Shown one piece after another: positions 1 to 6,546 of a DNA stretch of 62,442 nt. Location of the stretch: positions 1-62,442 of the forward strand of contig JAAYAN010000198.1 of NCBI GenBank assembly GCA_012719345.1, written 5' to 3'. This DNA is from Ignavibacteria bacterium (GTDB taxonomy: Bacteria; Bacteroidota; Ignavibacteria; Ignavibacteriales; Melioribacteraceae). The notes under the pieces were generated by a model. The model was not told the origin of the DNA. It ran no database searches and saw only the letters and a program-made list of their open reading frames with translations. Each line of letters begins with the position of its first letter. Position 1 is the stretch's first letter. A program made the translations under genes and the position numbers.

Positions 1-1
1 A

Positions 2-994
2 GTTATGTGCTTTCATACAGACTTAGTGAAAATCGGATTAGATTATTTTGAAGTCAAAAACACAGTTGATTATTGGTTAGGTATTTATGCAGCAGAAAAT
101 AATATACCTGTAATATGTGCCAAAAGAAATCGGGGTTGGATTCAGCAGCAGGAAATAGATAAAACCACTACGATATGGACGCAGAATAATGAACAATCGA
201 AAATAAAAATTATAACTGATATATTAAAAAAACGATTCCCAGCTCAAAAATGGCAAAATAAATCACCAGATAAAATGAAAATATCAATAGTTATTACCGC
301 ATATCAAAGTCAGGATTTTTTAGAAACCTGCCTGAATTCGATAAAAGAACAGACATATTTGAAAAATAAAAATAATGAAGTAGAAGTATTACTTGGGATT
401 GATGGCTGCCCAGATACATTGAAAAAAATAAATGAATTGCGAGGTAATTATAATTTCCTTAGAATATTCTATTCAGATATAAATGTAGGAACTTATACTA
501 TACGGAACTCACTTGTCAATAAAGCAAGTTCAGAAAATATTCTATTCTTTGATTCAGATGATTTTATGCAACCGATTATGCTGGATACACTTGCTCCTTG
601 CTTCAACAAATACCAAATAACGAGATATTGTTTTAATAAAGTTAGCAAAGAAAATAATAAATTTGTTGTAAATACAAAATTCCGAAAGAATCCCTTCTAT
701 GCAATGGGGTCATTCGCCATAAGTAAAAAGCTTTTTATGGAAACAGGTGGCTTTCTTCCCTGGGTATGTGCAGCAGATTATGAATTTATGATTCGATGCG
801 AAAAAAACAATATCCCATTTCGTTATTTAAAAAAGAATTTGTTTTTCTATTTAGTCCATAATAATAATTTAACGAGAGGGAAAAATACTGGGATGGTATC
901 TTTCAAAAGAAATAAATATCACAGGTATATTCAAAGGAATACAAACTGGAATATTCCTATTCATACTTGCACTACGAACTTAATTGATATTTAA
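2..994 (+). CDS. Glycosyltransferase, 5' truncated: tail of one GT domain followed by a GT-A (family 2-like) domain
   Basis: Open from the first bases, so the true start lies outside the window. Roughly the first 90 residues (HTD, a WLGIYA stretch, an ICAKR stretch) resemble the C-terminal part of the glycosyltransferase begun at 62019. A second domain starts near residue 91 with an ISIVITAYQS strand typical of GT2 enzymes, followed by a GIDG stretch and the metal-binding FDSDD near residue 185. The ATG at 275 has no clear ribosome-binding site, so one tandem two-domain protein is more likely than two separate ones. The likely role is transfer of sugars onto a surface glycan or virion protein. 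Substrate cannot be read from sequence. Confidence 0.75.
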   Translation, partial: VMCFHTDLVKIGLDYFEVKNTVDYWLGIYAAENNIPVICAKRNRGWIQQQEIDKTTTIWTQNNEQSKIKIITDILKKRFPAQKWQNKSPDKMKISIVITAYQSQDFLETCLNSIKEQTYLKNKNNEVEVLLGIDGCPDTLKKINELRGNYNFLRIFYSDINVGTYTIRNSLVNKASSENILFFDSDDFMQPIMLDTLAPCFNKYQITRYCFNKVSKENNKFVVNTKFRKNPFYAMGSFAISKKLFMETGGFLPWVCAADYEFMIRCEKNNIPFRYLKKNLFFYLVHNNNLTRGKNTGMVSFKRNKYHRYIQRNTNWNIPIHTCTTNLIDI

Positions 995-1042
995 ATTATA
1001 GGTAAACGATGATACTCACTATTTATATTTATTCGGTATAAA

Positions 1043-1753
1043 ATGATTGTTTTAAAAAACGATATTGAATTTAAAGTTTCGGAAGAAACGAACAAATTCG
1101 GTTGGTGGCATCATTACGAGAACGAATGGGAAACATTTATTTTAGCTGCAATAGATAAGTATCTGAATAAAGATAATTGTTTTTTGGATGTTGGAGCTTG
1201 GAATGGGGCAGTCTCTCTTTATGCCTGTCAAAAGTGCAAAGAAGTATATGCTTTCGAACCTGATGACGTTGCTTATCAGGATTTAAAAGAAAATATTGAA
1301 TTAAATAATTTCAAAAATATTCACTTATTAAATATTGCATTGTCAGATAGCAAGGGGAAAGCTAAACTTTATGCTGACCAGTTTGGTTATTCTATATCTT
1401 CATTAATTAATGTAAATCCAGAAGAATATAAGAGTAATGAAGTAGAAACGGAGTTGCTGGAAAATATAATTAATAAGTATAAGATTGAAAATATTGGCTT
1501 AATCAAGATTGATATTGAAGGTGGTGAGAAAAAGTTAATTCCAAATATTACAACTTTTTTAAAAAGCAATTTAGTTCCAGTGCATTTATCTTTGCATCCG
1601 GACATCATCGGATTAGAAACTATAGCCAAAATACTTGAGCCACTCCAAATTGTTTATCAATTTGAAAATGAATTGGGGGAGATATTGGCTTTGGAAGAAA
1701 TCATAGAACAAGAAACAAGTGAAATACTGCTAATAAACAATAACAAACAATAA
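1043..1753 (+). CDS. FkbM-family SAM-dependent methyltransferase
   Basis: 236 residues with a Rossmann methyltransferase core. Motif I is FLDVGAWNG near residue 48, the acidic end of strand 2 is AFEPDD near residue 71, and the FkbM hallmark KIDIEGGE lies near residue 156. The FkbM family typically O-methylates sugars in glycans or small molecules. It follows a glycosyltransferase closely, so methylation of the same surface glycan is a reasonable inference. No signal peptide; cytosolic. Confidence 0.85.
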   Translation: MIVLKNDIEFKVSEETNKFGWWHHYENEWETFILAAIDKYLNKDNCFLDVGAWNGAVSLYACQKCKEVYAFEPDDVAYQDLKENIELNNFKNIHLLNIALSDSKGKAKLYADQFGYSISSLINVNPEEYKSNEVETELLENIINKYKIENIGLIKIDIEGGEKKLIPNITTFLKSNLVPVHLSLHPDIIGLETIAKILEPLQIVYQFENELGEILALEEIIEQETSEILLINNNKQ

Positions 1754-1895
1754 AATTAAAAGATATGGTCAGGGCTGTGTCTTCCCCCTCTCGAAAGGGA
1801 AAGAGAAATGTGTTAAAATTTAAGAAAACCCTTGCTTTTCTCAAATAAAAACCTTACGTTGGCTGTGTAATTATTTGCAAATTAAGAGAATAAGA

Positions 1896-2369
1896 ATGAT
1901 TCAATACTTCGCTTATGGTTCGAATATGAACGAAAAACGAATGGAAGAAAGGGATATTAGATTTTCAAAAAAGCAAAAAGCAATTCTACCTGGTTGCCAA
2001 TTAGTATTCAATAAAATTGCCTGTTACAACAATAATCAGGGATATGCTAATATCCAGCTGCATCCGTCTAACAATGTGGAAGGTATTTTATACAATATTC
2101 CAAACGAAGACTTACAGAAATTAGACATTTTTGAGGGCTTCCCAACTCATTATGAACGTTGGGAAGTTACATTATTGGTAAAGGAAAAGCAAGTAAATGC
2201 AATTACTTATATTGCTCATCCTAGCAAAACGGCAAAAGGATTGCGTCCAACAAGGGATTATCTGAATCATTTACTTGCAGGAAAGAGCTTTTTAAGTAAA
2301 GAATATTTTGATAAATTGGAGAATACTTCGGTTTATGAAGATAGTTATGACGGATTATTTAGATATTGA
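1896..2369 (+). CDS. Gamma-glutamylcyclotransferase-like protein (GGCT/AIG2 fold)
   Basis: 157 residues. The N-terminal YFAYGSN motif is the diagnostic substrate-binding loop of the GGCT fold, and the Glu in DIFEGFPTHY matches the catalytic glutamate position. The ATG at 1896 is chosen because it directly precedes the conserved strand and has a purine-rich AAGAGAA upstream. GGCT-fold enzymes release 5-oxoproline from gamma-glutamyl compounds. A second, different GGCT lies at 31644 beside an amidoligase, so the two may act on related gamma-glutamyl products. The substrate is unknown. Confidence 0.85.
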   Translation: MIQYFAYGSNMNEKRMEERDIRFSKKQKAILPGCQLVFNKIACYNNNQGYANIQLHPSNNVEGILYNIPNEDLQKLDIFEGFPTHYERWEVTLLVKEKQVNAITYIAHPSKTAKGLRPTRDYLNHLLAGKSFLSKEYFDKLENTSVYEDSYDGLFRY

Positions 2370-2409
2370 GGAAAAATGAATAAATATTATCCGGTTAAAA
2401 TATAAAAAA

Positions 2410-2491
2410 CCACATCTACTCTATTTTACAGCTATTTAATTAATATTCTAAAACTCATAAATCCGCACCTACTCTATTTTATCGGTATTTA
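2410..2491. repeat. Two 29-bp direct repeats separated by 24 bp
   Basis: Positions 2410-2438 and 2463-2491 share 24 of 29 bases, including the run CTACTCTATTTTA. The spacing (29-bp units, 24-bp gap) recalls a one-spacer CRISPR, but the copies are diverged, have no clear internal palindrome and no third copy was found. They may instead be operator or duplication remnants. Confidence 0.55.
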
Positions 2492-2571
2492 TTGTATATT
2501 ATTTAATAAAAAATAAAAATAATTCTAATTTCTTCGTAAAATTATCAAAAAAAAGTGGAAAAAAACGTATA

Positions 2572-2591
2572 TTTTCACAAAAAAGTGAAAA
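2572..2591. promoter_or_regulatory. Inverted repeat TTTTCAC-N6-GTGAAAA, candidate operator
   Basis: Perfect 7-bp arms around six A residues. A second site with the same TTTCAC-N6-GTGAAA core lies 75 bp downstream, and the two flank a promoter, as expected for a repressor that binds both sides. Confidence 0.55.
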
Positions 2592-2605
2592 TAATTAAAA
2601 AATAA

Positions 2606-2637
2606 TTTGGATATTAAATAAAAATGTGTTATATTTG
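2606..2637 (+). promoter_or_regulatory. Bacteroidota-type promoter TTTG-N20-TATATTTG
   Basis: TTTG at 2606-2609 and TATATTTG at 2630-2637 with 20 bases between them match the -33/-7 consensus of Bacteroidota vegetative promoters. Transcription would start near 2644 and run into the accessory block starting at 2711. Confidence 0.75.
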
Positions 2638-2646
2638 TATTAGAAA

Positions 2647-2666
2647 GTTTCACAAAGTTGTGAAAC
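2647..2666. promoter_or_regulatory. Inverted repeat GTTTCAC-N6-GTGAAAC, candidate operator
   Basis: Perfect 7-bp arms placed at the expected transcription start of the 2606-2637 promoter. It shares its core with the upstream inverted repeat at 2572-2591. A protein bound here would block initiation; alternatively it is an mRNA 5' hairpin. Confidence 0.55.
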
Positions 2667-2679
2667 ATTAAAAACAAAA

Positions 2680-2697
2680 GCCGGCGGGCGTAAAACG
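2680..2697 (+). repeat. 18-bp GC-rich element, copy 1
   Basis: Eighteen bases (GCCGGCGGGCGTAAAACG) identical to 4308-4325. Both copies sit in the leader just upstream of an ORF, and both contain GGGCGTAAAACG, which can form a small CGT/ACG hairpin. It is strikingly GC-rich for this genome. Function unknown. Confidence 0.7.
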
Positions 2698-2710
2698 CAG
2701 GAGATATAAA

Positions 2711-3310
2711 ATGAAAAACTCAAATCAAAACACAGAAAAACAAACAGAATTTGGCAGATTTGAAATCTTCGTCCCTGATTCAGAAGAATATAACGAAGAT
2801 TTTATGTATTCGTTTTTGAACAATTTAGTTCAAAAATATGGAATTCAGTATGAAGTATATGCAGAAGATCAAGACACTGGATTTGGGACTGAATATTTGG
2901 TTAATTACTCATTGCCCGAAACTATGGGCTTTGATGATAGCAACTTTACAGCAATATCCGATTTTAATGATTTTCTACAAAAAGAATGGTTTATATATTG
3001 GCAAATATTCACTGGCATTGATATTCAAAGATGGGATGCTGCGAACAACGGATATGACGAAATTGAAATAGGGATTGATTGCTTAAAGGCAATTTACAAA
3101 ATGCGTGGCATCAAATCAAATCCGATAGAAGATTTATATTCAATTTATTTTGAAGATTATTTCGAGGGGAATGATGAACAAAAAGCCGAGTTGATAGCTG
3201 AAGTAGAAAACGACTCAAGTTTAAATATTTGGAAAAAAGGGAATATGATTACTTCTCACGTATATATTGATGGATTTGGAGAAGGTGAAATCAATTTAGA
3301 TAAATTATAG
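2711..3310 (+). CDS. Acidic protein of unknown function
   Basis: 199 residues, very rich in Asp and Glu (for example EDYFEGNDEQ), with no signal peptide or membrane segment. The start has AGGAG nine bases upstream. It is the first gene after the 2606-2637 promoter. The stop codon TAG forms the first bases of a tRNA-like element. No family is recognised. Strong negative charge and location beside a CRISPR-like locus would fit a DNA-mimic or anti-defence protein, but that is inference only. Confidence 0.75.
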   Translation: MKNSNQNTEKQTEFGRFEIFVPDSEEYNEDFMYSFLNNLVQKYGIQYEVYAEDQDTGFGTEYLVNYSLPETMGFDDSNFTAISDFNDFLQKEWFIYWQIFTGIDIQRWDAANNGYDEIEIGIDCLKAIYKMRGIKSNPIEDLYSIYFEDYFEGNDEQKAELIAEVENDSSLNIWKKGNMITSHVYIDGFGEGEINLDKL

Positions 3311-3352
3311 CCGTTTAGGAAGCACGGGGGTTCGAGTCCCCCGGCGGTTTCA
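3309..3352 (+). ncRNA. tRNA-like minihelix 1 (acceptor stem plus T arm)
   Basis: AGCCGTT at 3309-3315 can pair, with three G-U wobbles, with GGCGGTT at 3343-3349. Between them a perfect T arm is visible: GGGGG, the loop TTCGAGT, CCCCC. The D and anticodon arms are missing, with only ten bases (TAGGAAGCAC) joining acceptor and T arm. The element overlaps the stop codon of the preceding gene. Could be a tRNA remnant, a processing signal for RNase P/Z, or a recombination site. Confidence 0.6.
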
Positions 3353-3385
3353 AAGATTTTGTTTAATTTTTATATAGGAGAAAAA

Positions 3386-3763
3386 ATGGAAAATCCAAAG
3401 TTTATCGTAGCTCTTTTTAAAAGAGATAGTATTCAACTTGCATTTAAATGCAATAAAAATAAAGAAGTTGATGAACTTATAAGCAATACTTTATCGAATA
3501 AAGATGATTATATGTATTACGATGATGAAATTATCAAAAATTTCAAAAAAGATGATGAAGATTACGATGACGAGTTCTACACTGGCGAGGGCTGGTATAG
3601 TTCGAATAGTAAAGAAATTGTTTGGGTTAATGGGCAAGATACTGCTTTTAATTATGATAATTATAAAATTAGGGTTTTTGAAAATGATGAAGTTGATTGG
3701 TTCCTGGAGAAATACCCAGACGTCTTTTTGCATATATTTAATAATAATAGATTTGATATATAG
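3386..3763 (+). CDS. Small acidic protein of unknown function
   Basis: 125 residues with an extremely acidic middle (KKDDEDYDDEFY). The ATG at 3386 is chosen over an upstream TTG because AGGAG lies immediately before it. It lies between two tRNA-like elements, and its TAG stop overlaps the second. No family recognised; the pattern of small acidic ORFs divided by identical elements suggests modular accessory genes. Confidence 0.7.
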   Translation: MENPKFIVALFKRDSIQLAFKCNKNKEVDELISNTLSNKDDYMYYDDEIIKNFKKDDEDYDDEFYTGEGWYSSNSKEIVWVNGQDTAFNYDNYKIRVFENDEVDWFLEKYPDVFLHIFNNNRFDI

Positions 3764-3805
3764 CCGTTTTGGAAGCACGGGGGGTTCGACTCCCCCAACG
3801 GCTCA
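3762..3805 (+). ncRNA. tRNA-like minihelix 2 (acceptor stem plus T arm)
   Basis: AGCCGTT (3762-3768) pairs perfectly over 7 bp with AACGGCT (3797-3803). Inside is a T arm GGGGG-TTCGACT-CCCCC with the canonical TTCGANT loop. The linker TTGGAAGCAC replaces the D and anticodon arms. Closely similar to the element at 3309, and again it contains the stop codon of the preceding gene. Confidence 0.65.
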
Positions 3806-3834
3806 AGTTTATTAACTATTTTGAAAGGTAAATT

Positions 3835-4305
3835 ATGAAAGAAAGAAAACAATACAAAATTGATGCAGATGAGTTCTTGCTACTTAATACTGAAGCAAGA
3901 ATTAATCCAGAGGTAGCAAGCAGGCGTCCATTTGTTACAGAGCGGGACATTGCACGATATTATTCACTTTTATCTTTCATTGCAAGGAATATTGATATTA
4001 GCAAAGAAGAATTTATTTTGATTTGCGACTCCTACAACGGAGTTATTCCGAGCAAAAGCGACCCACTCCTTTATGCTCGTGTTTTTAGTTTGAATATTGA
4101 AGATAATATCAAACTTAATAAAGCTGATGAACGTTTTGCCGTTGAGGGAAAAACGTTGCTTGAGAAAATTGAAAAAATGTCAATAGCTGAACGTCTTTGT
4201 TTGCTTGACGCTATTGAAATGTTTTTTGTCAAAAAGCCAGAAATTCAATTTGACACATTTCAAGAGTTTTATCAAAATTTAATAAAACTTAATTCACAAA
4301 ATTAA
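3835..4305 (+). CDS. Hypothetical protein of the accessory block
   Basis: 156 residues, mostly helical by composition, no membrane segment. The start is preceded by GAAAGG at good spacing. It follows a tRNA-like element and is followed by the 18-bp GC-rich element, so it is delimited like its neighbours. No family recognised. Confidence 0.7.
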   Translation: MKERKQYKIDADEFLLLNTEARINPEVASRRPFVTERDIARYYSLLSFIARNIDISKEEFILICDSYNGVIPSKSDPLLYARVFSLNIEDNIKLNKADERFAVEGKTLLEKIEKMSIAERLCLLDAIEMFFVKKPEIQFDTFQEFYQNLIKLNSQN

Positions 4306-4307
4306 AT

Positions 4308-4325
4308 GCCGGCGGGCGTAAAACG
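4308..4325 (+). repeat. 18-bp GC-rich element, copy 2
   Basis: Identical to 2680-2697 over all 18 bases. It sits three bases after the preceding stop and ten bases before the next ATG, so it occupies most of the ribosome-binding region of the 4335 gene and may affect its translation. Confidence 0.7.
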
Positions 4326-4334
4326 TGCAAAGAA

Positions 4335-4835
4335 ATGGAAAACGCAGAAACAAATCAAGGAAACAGTATTTTGAACGCACTCAAAAAACTCGAAAGAGCT
4401 GGCAGTGAGGGTTCAAAGACGGTTCAAAAACTCAAAGATGCAACATACAAAGTTGCTGATTTTATCGCGGAGCAAATAGATGCGGTAATAGATTTAGACA
4501 GGTCAGGTGGATTGTATATTACAGGAGAGTTGCTTTCTTGGATGGAACTTTTTGATGACTATGAACTGCATATCCGCCGCTTTAAAAATGTCGAATGGTA
4601 TACAAAAGCAATTCTACAAAAAGACAATTGCTGTTTCAACGCTACAAGCGAAGAAATTGAGCAACTTGATGACAATGAAGAATTGAGAGGAACGTGTAGA
4701 AAAGATGCTTTGTTTTTTTCAAGCGACATAGCAAACGGCTTGCTTGACAAAATTGCCGAAATGCTTGAAAAAAAGAACAAAAAGAGTATAACCGCATTTG
4801 AGACAATTGAAAAGGAAATACCCAAAGAAAACTAA
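4335..4835 (+). CDS. Hypothetical protein, helical, acidic C-terminal half
   Basis: 166 residues. The N-terminal half is basic and helical (LKKLERAGSEGSK region). The C-terminal half contains an acidic stretch and two Cys (near residues 97-98) plus another near 117. No family recognised. Its 3' end overlaps by four bases the 3' end of the minus-strand HTH gene, so the two are convergent. Confidence 0.7.
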   Translation: MENAETNQGNSILNALKKLERAGSEGSKTVQKLKDATYKVADFIAEQIDAVIDLDRSGGLYITGELLSWMELFDDYELHIRRFKNVEWYTKAILQKDNCCFNATSEEIEQLDDNEELRGTCRKDALFFSSDIANGLLDKIAEMLEKKNKKSITAFETIEKEIPKEN

Positions 4836-5023
4836 TCTTTATCAATTATTTTTATACCGTATTTATTGAGGCATAGTTCAATGGACTGTGCCTCTTTTAC
4901 GTTTAGTTCAGTCCCACGCCTGATTTTTGCCAATAAAGTAAGTTCTTTTATTCCAGTCTCACGTGATATTGCCGATATATTCAATATCGGCGACAATTCT
5001 TTTATTTTCTTTATATCAATCAT
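4832..5023 (-). CDS. Small helix-turn-helix DNA-binding protein
   Basis: 63 residues. The stretch LNISAISRETGIKELTLLAK reads as a helix-turn-helix, followed by a C-terminal helix, like the short HTH proteins common in Bacteroidota mobile elements. It is divergent from csf1 with about 90 bases between starts, which makes it the obvious candidate regulator of the csf operon. A TATTTTTG box lies only a few bases before its start on the minus strand, so its mRNA may be nearly leaderless. Confidence 0.75.
   Translation of the reverse strand: MIDIKKIKELSPILNISAISRETGIKELTLLAKIRRGTELNVKEAQSIELCLNKYGIKIIDKD
4868..4899 (+). terminator. Intrinsic terminator inside the antisense HTH gene
   Basis: GAGGCATAGT pairs with ACTGTGCCTC (ten pairs, one wobble) around a seven-base loop, followed by TTTTA. 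On the plus strand this would end transcription from the accessory block before csf1, while the same bases encode part of the minus-strand HTH protein. Confidence 0.6.
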
Positions 5024-5044
5024 AAATACAAAAATAAAAAATAA

Positions 5045-5076
5045 TTTGCATAATAATTAAAATATCACTACATTTG
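5045..5076 (+). promoter_or_regulatory. Promoter of the csf operon, TTTG-N20-TACATTTG
   Basis: TTTG at 5045-5048 and TACATTTG at 5069-5076 separated by exactly 20 bases, the Bacteroidota vegetative pattern. Predicted start of transcription is near 5083, giving a leader of about 30 bases before csf1, without a clear Shine-Dalgarno sequence. Confidence 0.8.
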
Positions 5077-5114
5077 TAAAAAATATATAACAAGTGTAAT
5101 AAACATATAACACT

Positions 5115-5822
5115 ATGCGCTCAACTGAACTAATATCAAAACATATAGATATAGAACTGAAAGAAACAGAAGGCGTCAATACTATATGCTGTTTCACTGG
5201 CAAACCAATTACGAAAGGAATCCATAAGAAGCATATCGTAGGGGTGAATTTTACGGATATTGAATATATAAAATATCCGAGTGATTATGTTTCACTTGAA
5301 ATTGCAAAATGTATTATGCCGGTTATTCCTTCATCAAACAAAGAAGGACGCTTAAATTCATTAAGGAACTATTCTTATCTATCTACTGAAAAAGAGCTTA
5401 AACTCCTTGCAAGAGAAGATTGTATTGAAATACTCAAAAATCCACCATCTCCACCTTTCGTTTTTGCATATACTTACAACAACAAAAAGCATACAACTTT
5501 TAAATCTAAAATTACTTTCAATACTTCAAATATATTTGTTACTACGGATATAAATGGAATTATTGAAATTAAAAAGGAAATATTTGATTTGTTATTTCCT
5601 ATTATTCAAAGTTGGTATTCTTTTGAAGAAAGTATGAAGACCACAGAAACATATTTTACTAAAGGTGAAATCCTTTTCGGAACTGACAATACAAGAAATA
5701 TTGAACGTTATGGGTTTGAAAAATTCTATTCAGAAACTAGTATCTTAAATAAATATCGCAATACACTAATTTTAGAACTATTGACAAGGTTTGTGAATCG
5801 TGAGAATAAAATTAACATTTGA
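5115..5822 (+). CDS. csf1: Csf1-like large-subunit protein of a type IV CRISPR-Cas effector
   Basis: 235 residues, close to the usual Csf1 size. Near residue 25 is a CCFTGKPITKG segment followed by an FTD stretch and another Cys near residue 64, the layout of the Csf1 zinc-ribbon region with fewer cysteines than usual. The PPSPPFVFAY stretch near residue 110 and the KKH about ten residues later match the characteristic Csf1 core. In type IV complexes Csf1 is the small Cas8-like subunit at the crRNA 5' end. It opens a seven-gene operon, and its end overlaps cas6 by 23 bases. Identification is by motif and context. Confidence 0.85.
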   Translation: MRSTELISKHIDIELKETEGVNTICCFTGKPITKGIHKKHIVGVNFTDIEYIKYPSDYVSLEIAKCIMPVIPSSNKEGRLNSLRNYSYLSTEKELKLLAREDCIEILKNPPSPPFVFAYTYNNKKHTTFKSKITFNTSNIFVTTDINGIIEIKKEIFDLLFPIIQSWYSFEESMKTTETYFTKGEILFGTDNTRNIERYGFEKFYSETSILNKYRNTLILELLTRFVNRENKINI

Positions 5823-6534
5823 TTTTAATGGAAAGTTAATTATTCCTTTTCGTTTCTTGGAAGATTATCAAACTTTCATTTACGAATTGCTCCAGAATTA
5901 TTCTGAAAAAGACTGGCTGCATAATGAAGGTATGAATAACGGCGGCAGGTCATACAAACCACTTGTTTATTCACATATCTACGGAGCAAGAGAAATTAAG
6001 AAGTATTCTATTCTGTATCACGCTCCAATTCATATTTGGATTGCAAGCCCTTATCCGAAATTAATCAATTCAATACAGGAACTAATAGACAAAAGAGCTT
6101 ATTTTAGATTTTTCAACCAAACAGTAGTAGTAAAAAATTATGAAGTAGAGGAAATAGAAGAAATCAAATCTAATACGTTCAAAACACTCTCTCCTATTGT
6201 AGTTTCAAAGCCAGTTCGATTATACAACGGTAAATTCAATACAAATTATTTGAGTGCATTTAGCAATGAATTTAGCAGGGTAGTTCAGGAAAATTTGATT
6301 AGGAAGGCAAAATCTTTTTACGATATGAATTTGAACGGGTATTTTAATATTATTCCAAAATTCAATTCAAATGACTATCAAAAAAGTTTTACGTATAAAA
6401 ATACTATAATTAAGGGCTGGGTAGGGGCATTCCAAATTATCGGTTCAAAAGATTATCTCTATGTGGCTGCTAATTGTGGACTCGGAAGTAAAAACGCTCA
6501 AGGTTTTGGGCTTATTGATATTATTAATAATTAA
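5800..6534 (+). CDS. cas6: Cas6-family crRNA-processing endoribonuclease
   Basis: 244 residues, starting with GTG inside the end of csf1. The C-terminal glycine-rich loop GLGSKNAQGFGLI near residue 227 is the Cas6 signature, and a His near residue 70 (YHAPIHIW) is a possible catalytic residue. Cas6 cuts CRISPR repeat RNA and may stay bound to the crRNA hairpin. CysH-associated type IV-B loci usually lack a cas6 gene, so its presence with a cysH-like gene is unusual. No local array was seen that would provide its substrate. Confidence 0.88.
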   Translation: MRIKLTFDFNGKLIIPFRFLEDYQTFIYELLQNYSEKDWLHNEGMNNGGRSYKPLVYSHIYGAREIKKYSILYHAPIHIWIASPYPKLINSIQELIDKRAYFRFFNQTVVVKNYEVEEIEEIKSNTFKTLSPIVVSKPVRLYNGKFNTNYLSAFSNEFSRVVQENLIRKAKSFYDMNLNGYFNIIPKFNSNDYQKSFTYKNTIIKGWVGAFQIIGSKDYLYVAANCGLGSKNAQGFGLIDIINN

Positions 6535-6546
6535 AAGGTTATGATT

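Larger units (their letters stand above)
2370..2710. other. Intergenic regulatory stretch before the accessory block
   Basis: This 341-base gap holds, in order: two diverged 29-bp direct repeats, an inverted repeat, a strong Bacteroidota-type promoter, a second inverted repeat of the same TTTCAC/GTGAAA type, and a short GC-rich element shared with position 4308. No ORF of note. Confidence 0.7.

Noticed and set aside
3309-3805. Full tRNA genes
   Set aside because: No D arm or anticodon arm fits between the acceptor and T arm; only ten bases are available.
2680-4325. Integron-type attC sites between small ORFs
   Set aside because: The elements lack matching GTTRRRY and RYYYAAC core sites, and no integron integrase is present.
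4866-5060. Plus-strand ORF of 64 codons over the HTH gene
   Set aside because: It is antisense to the HTH gene, has no ribosome-binding site and spans a terminator and promoter.
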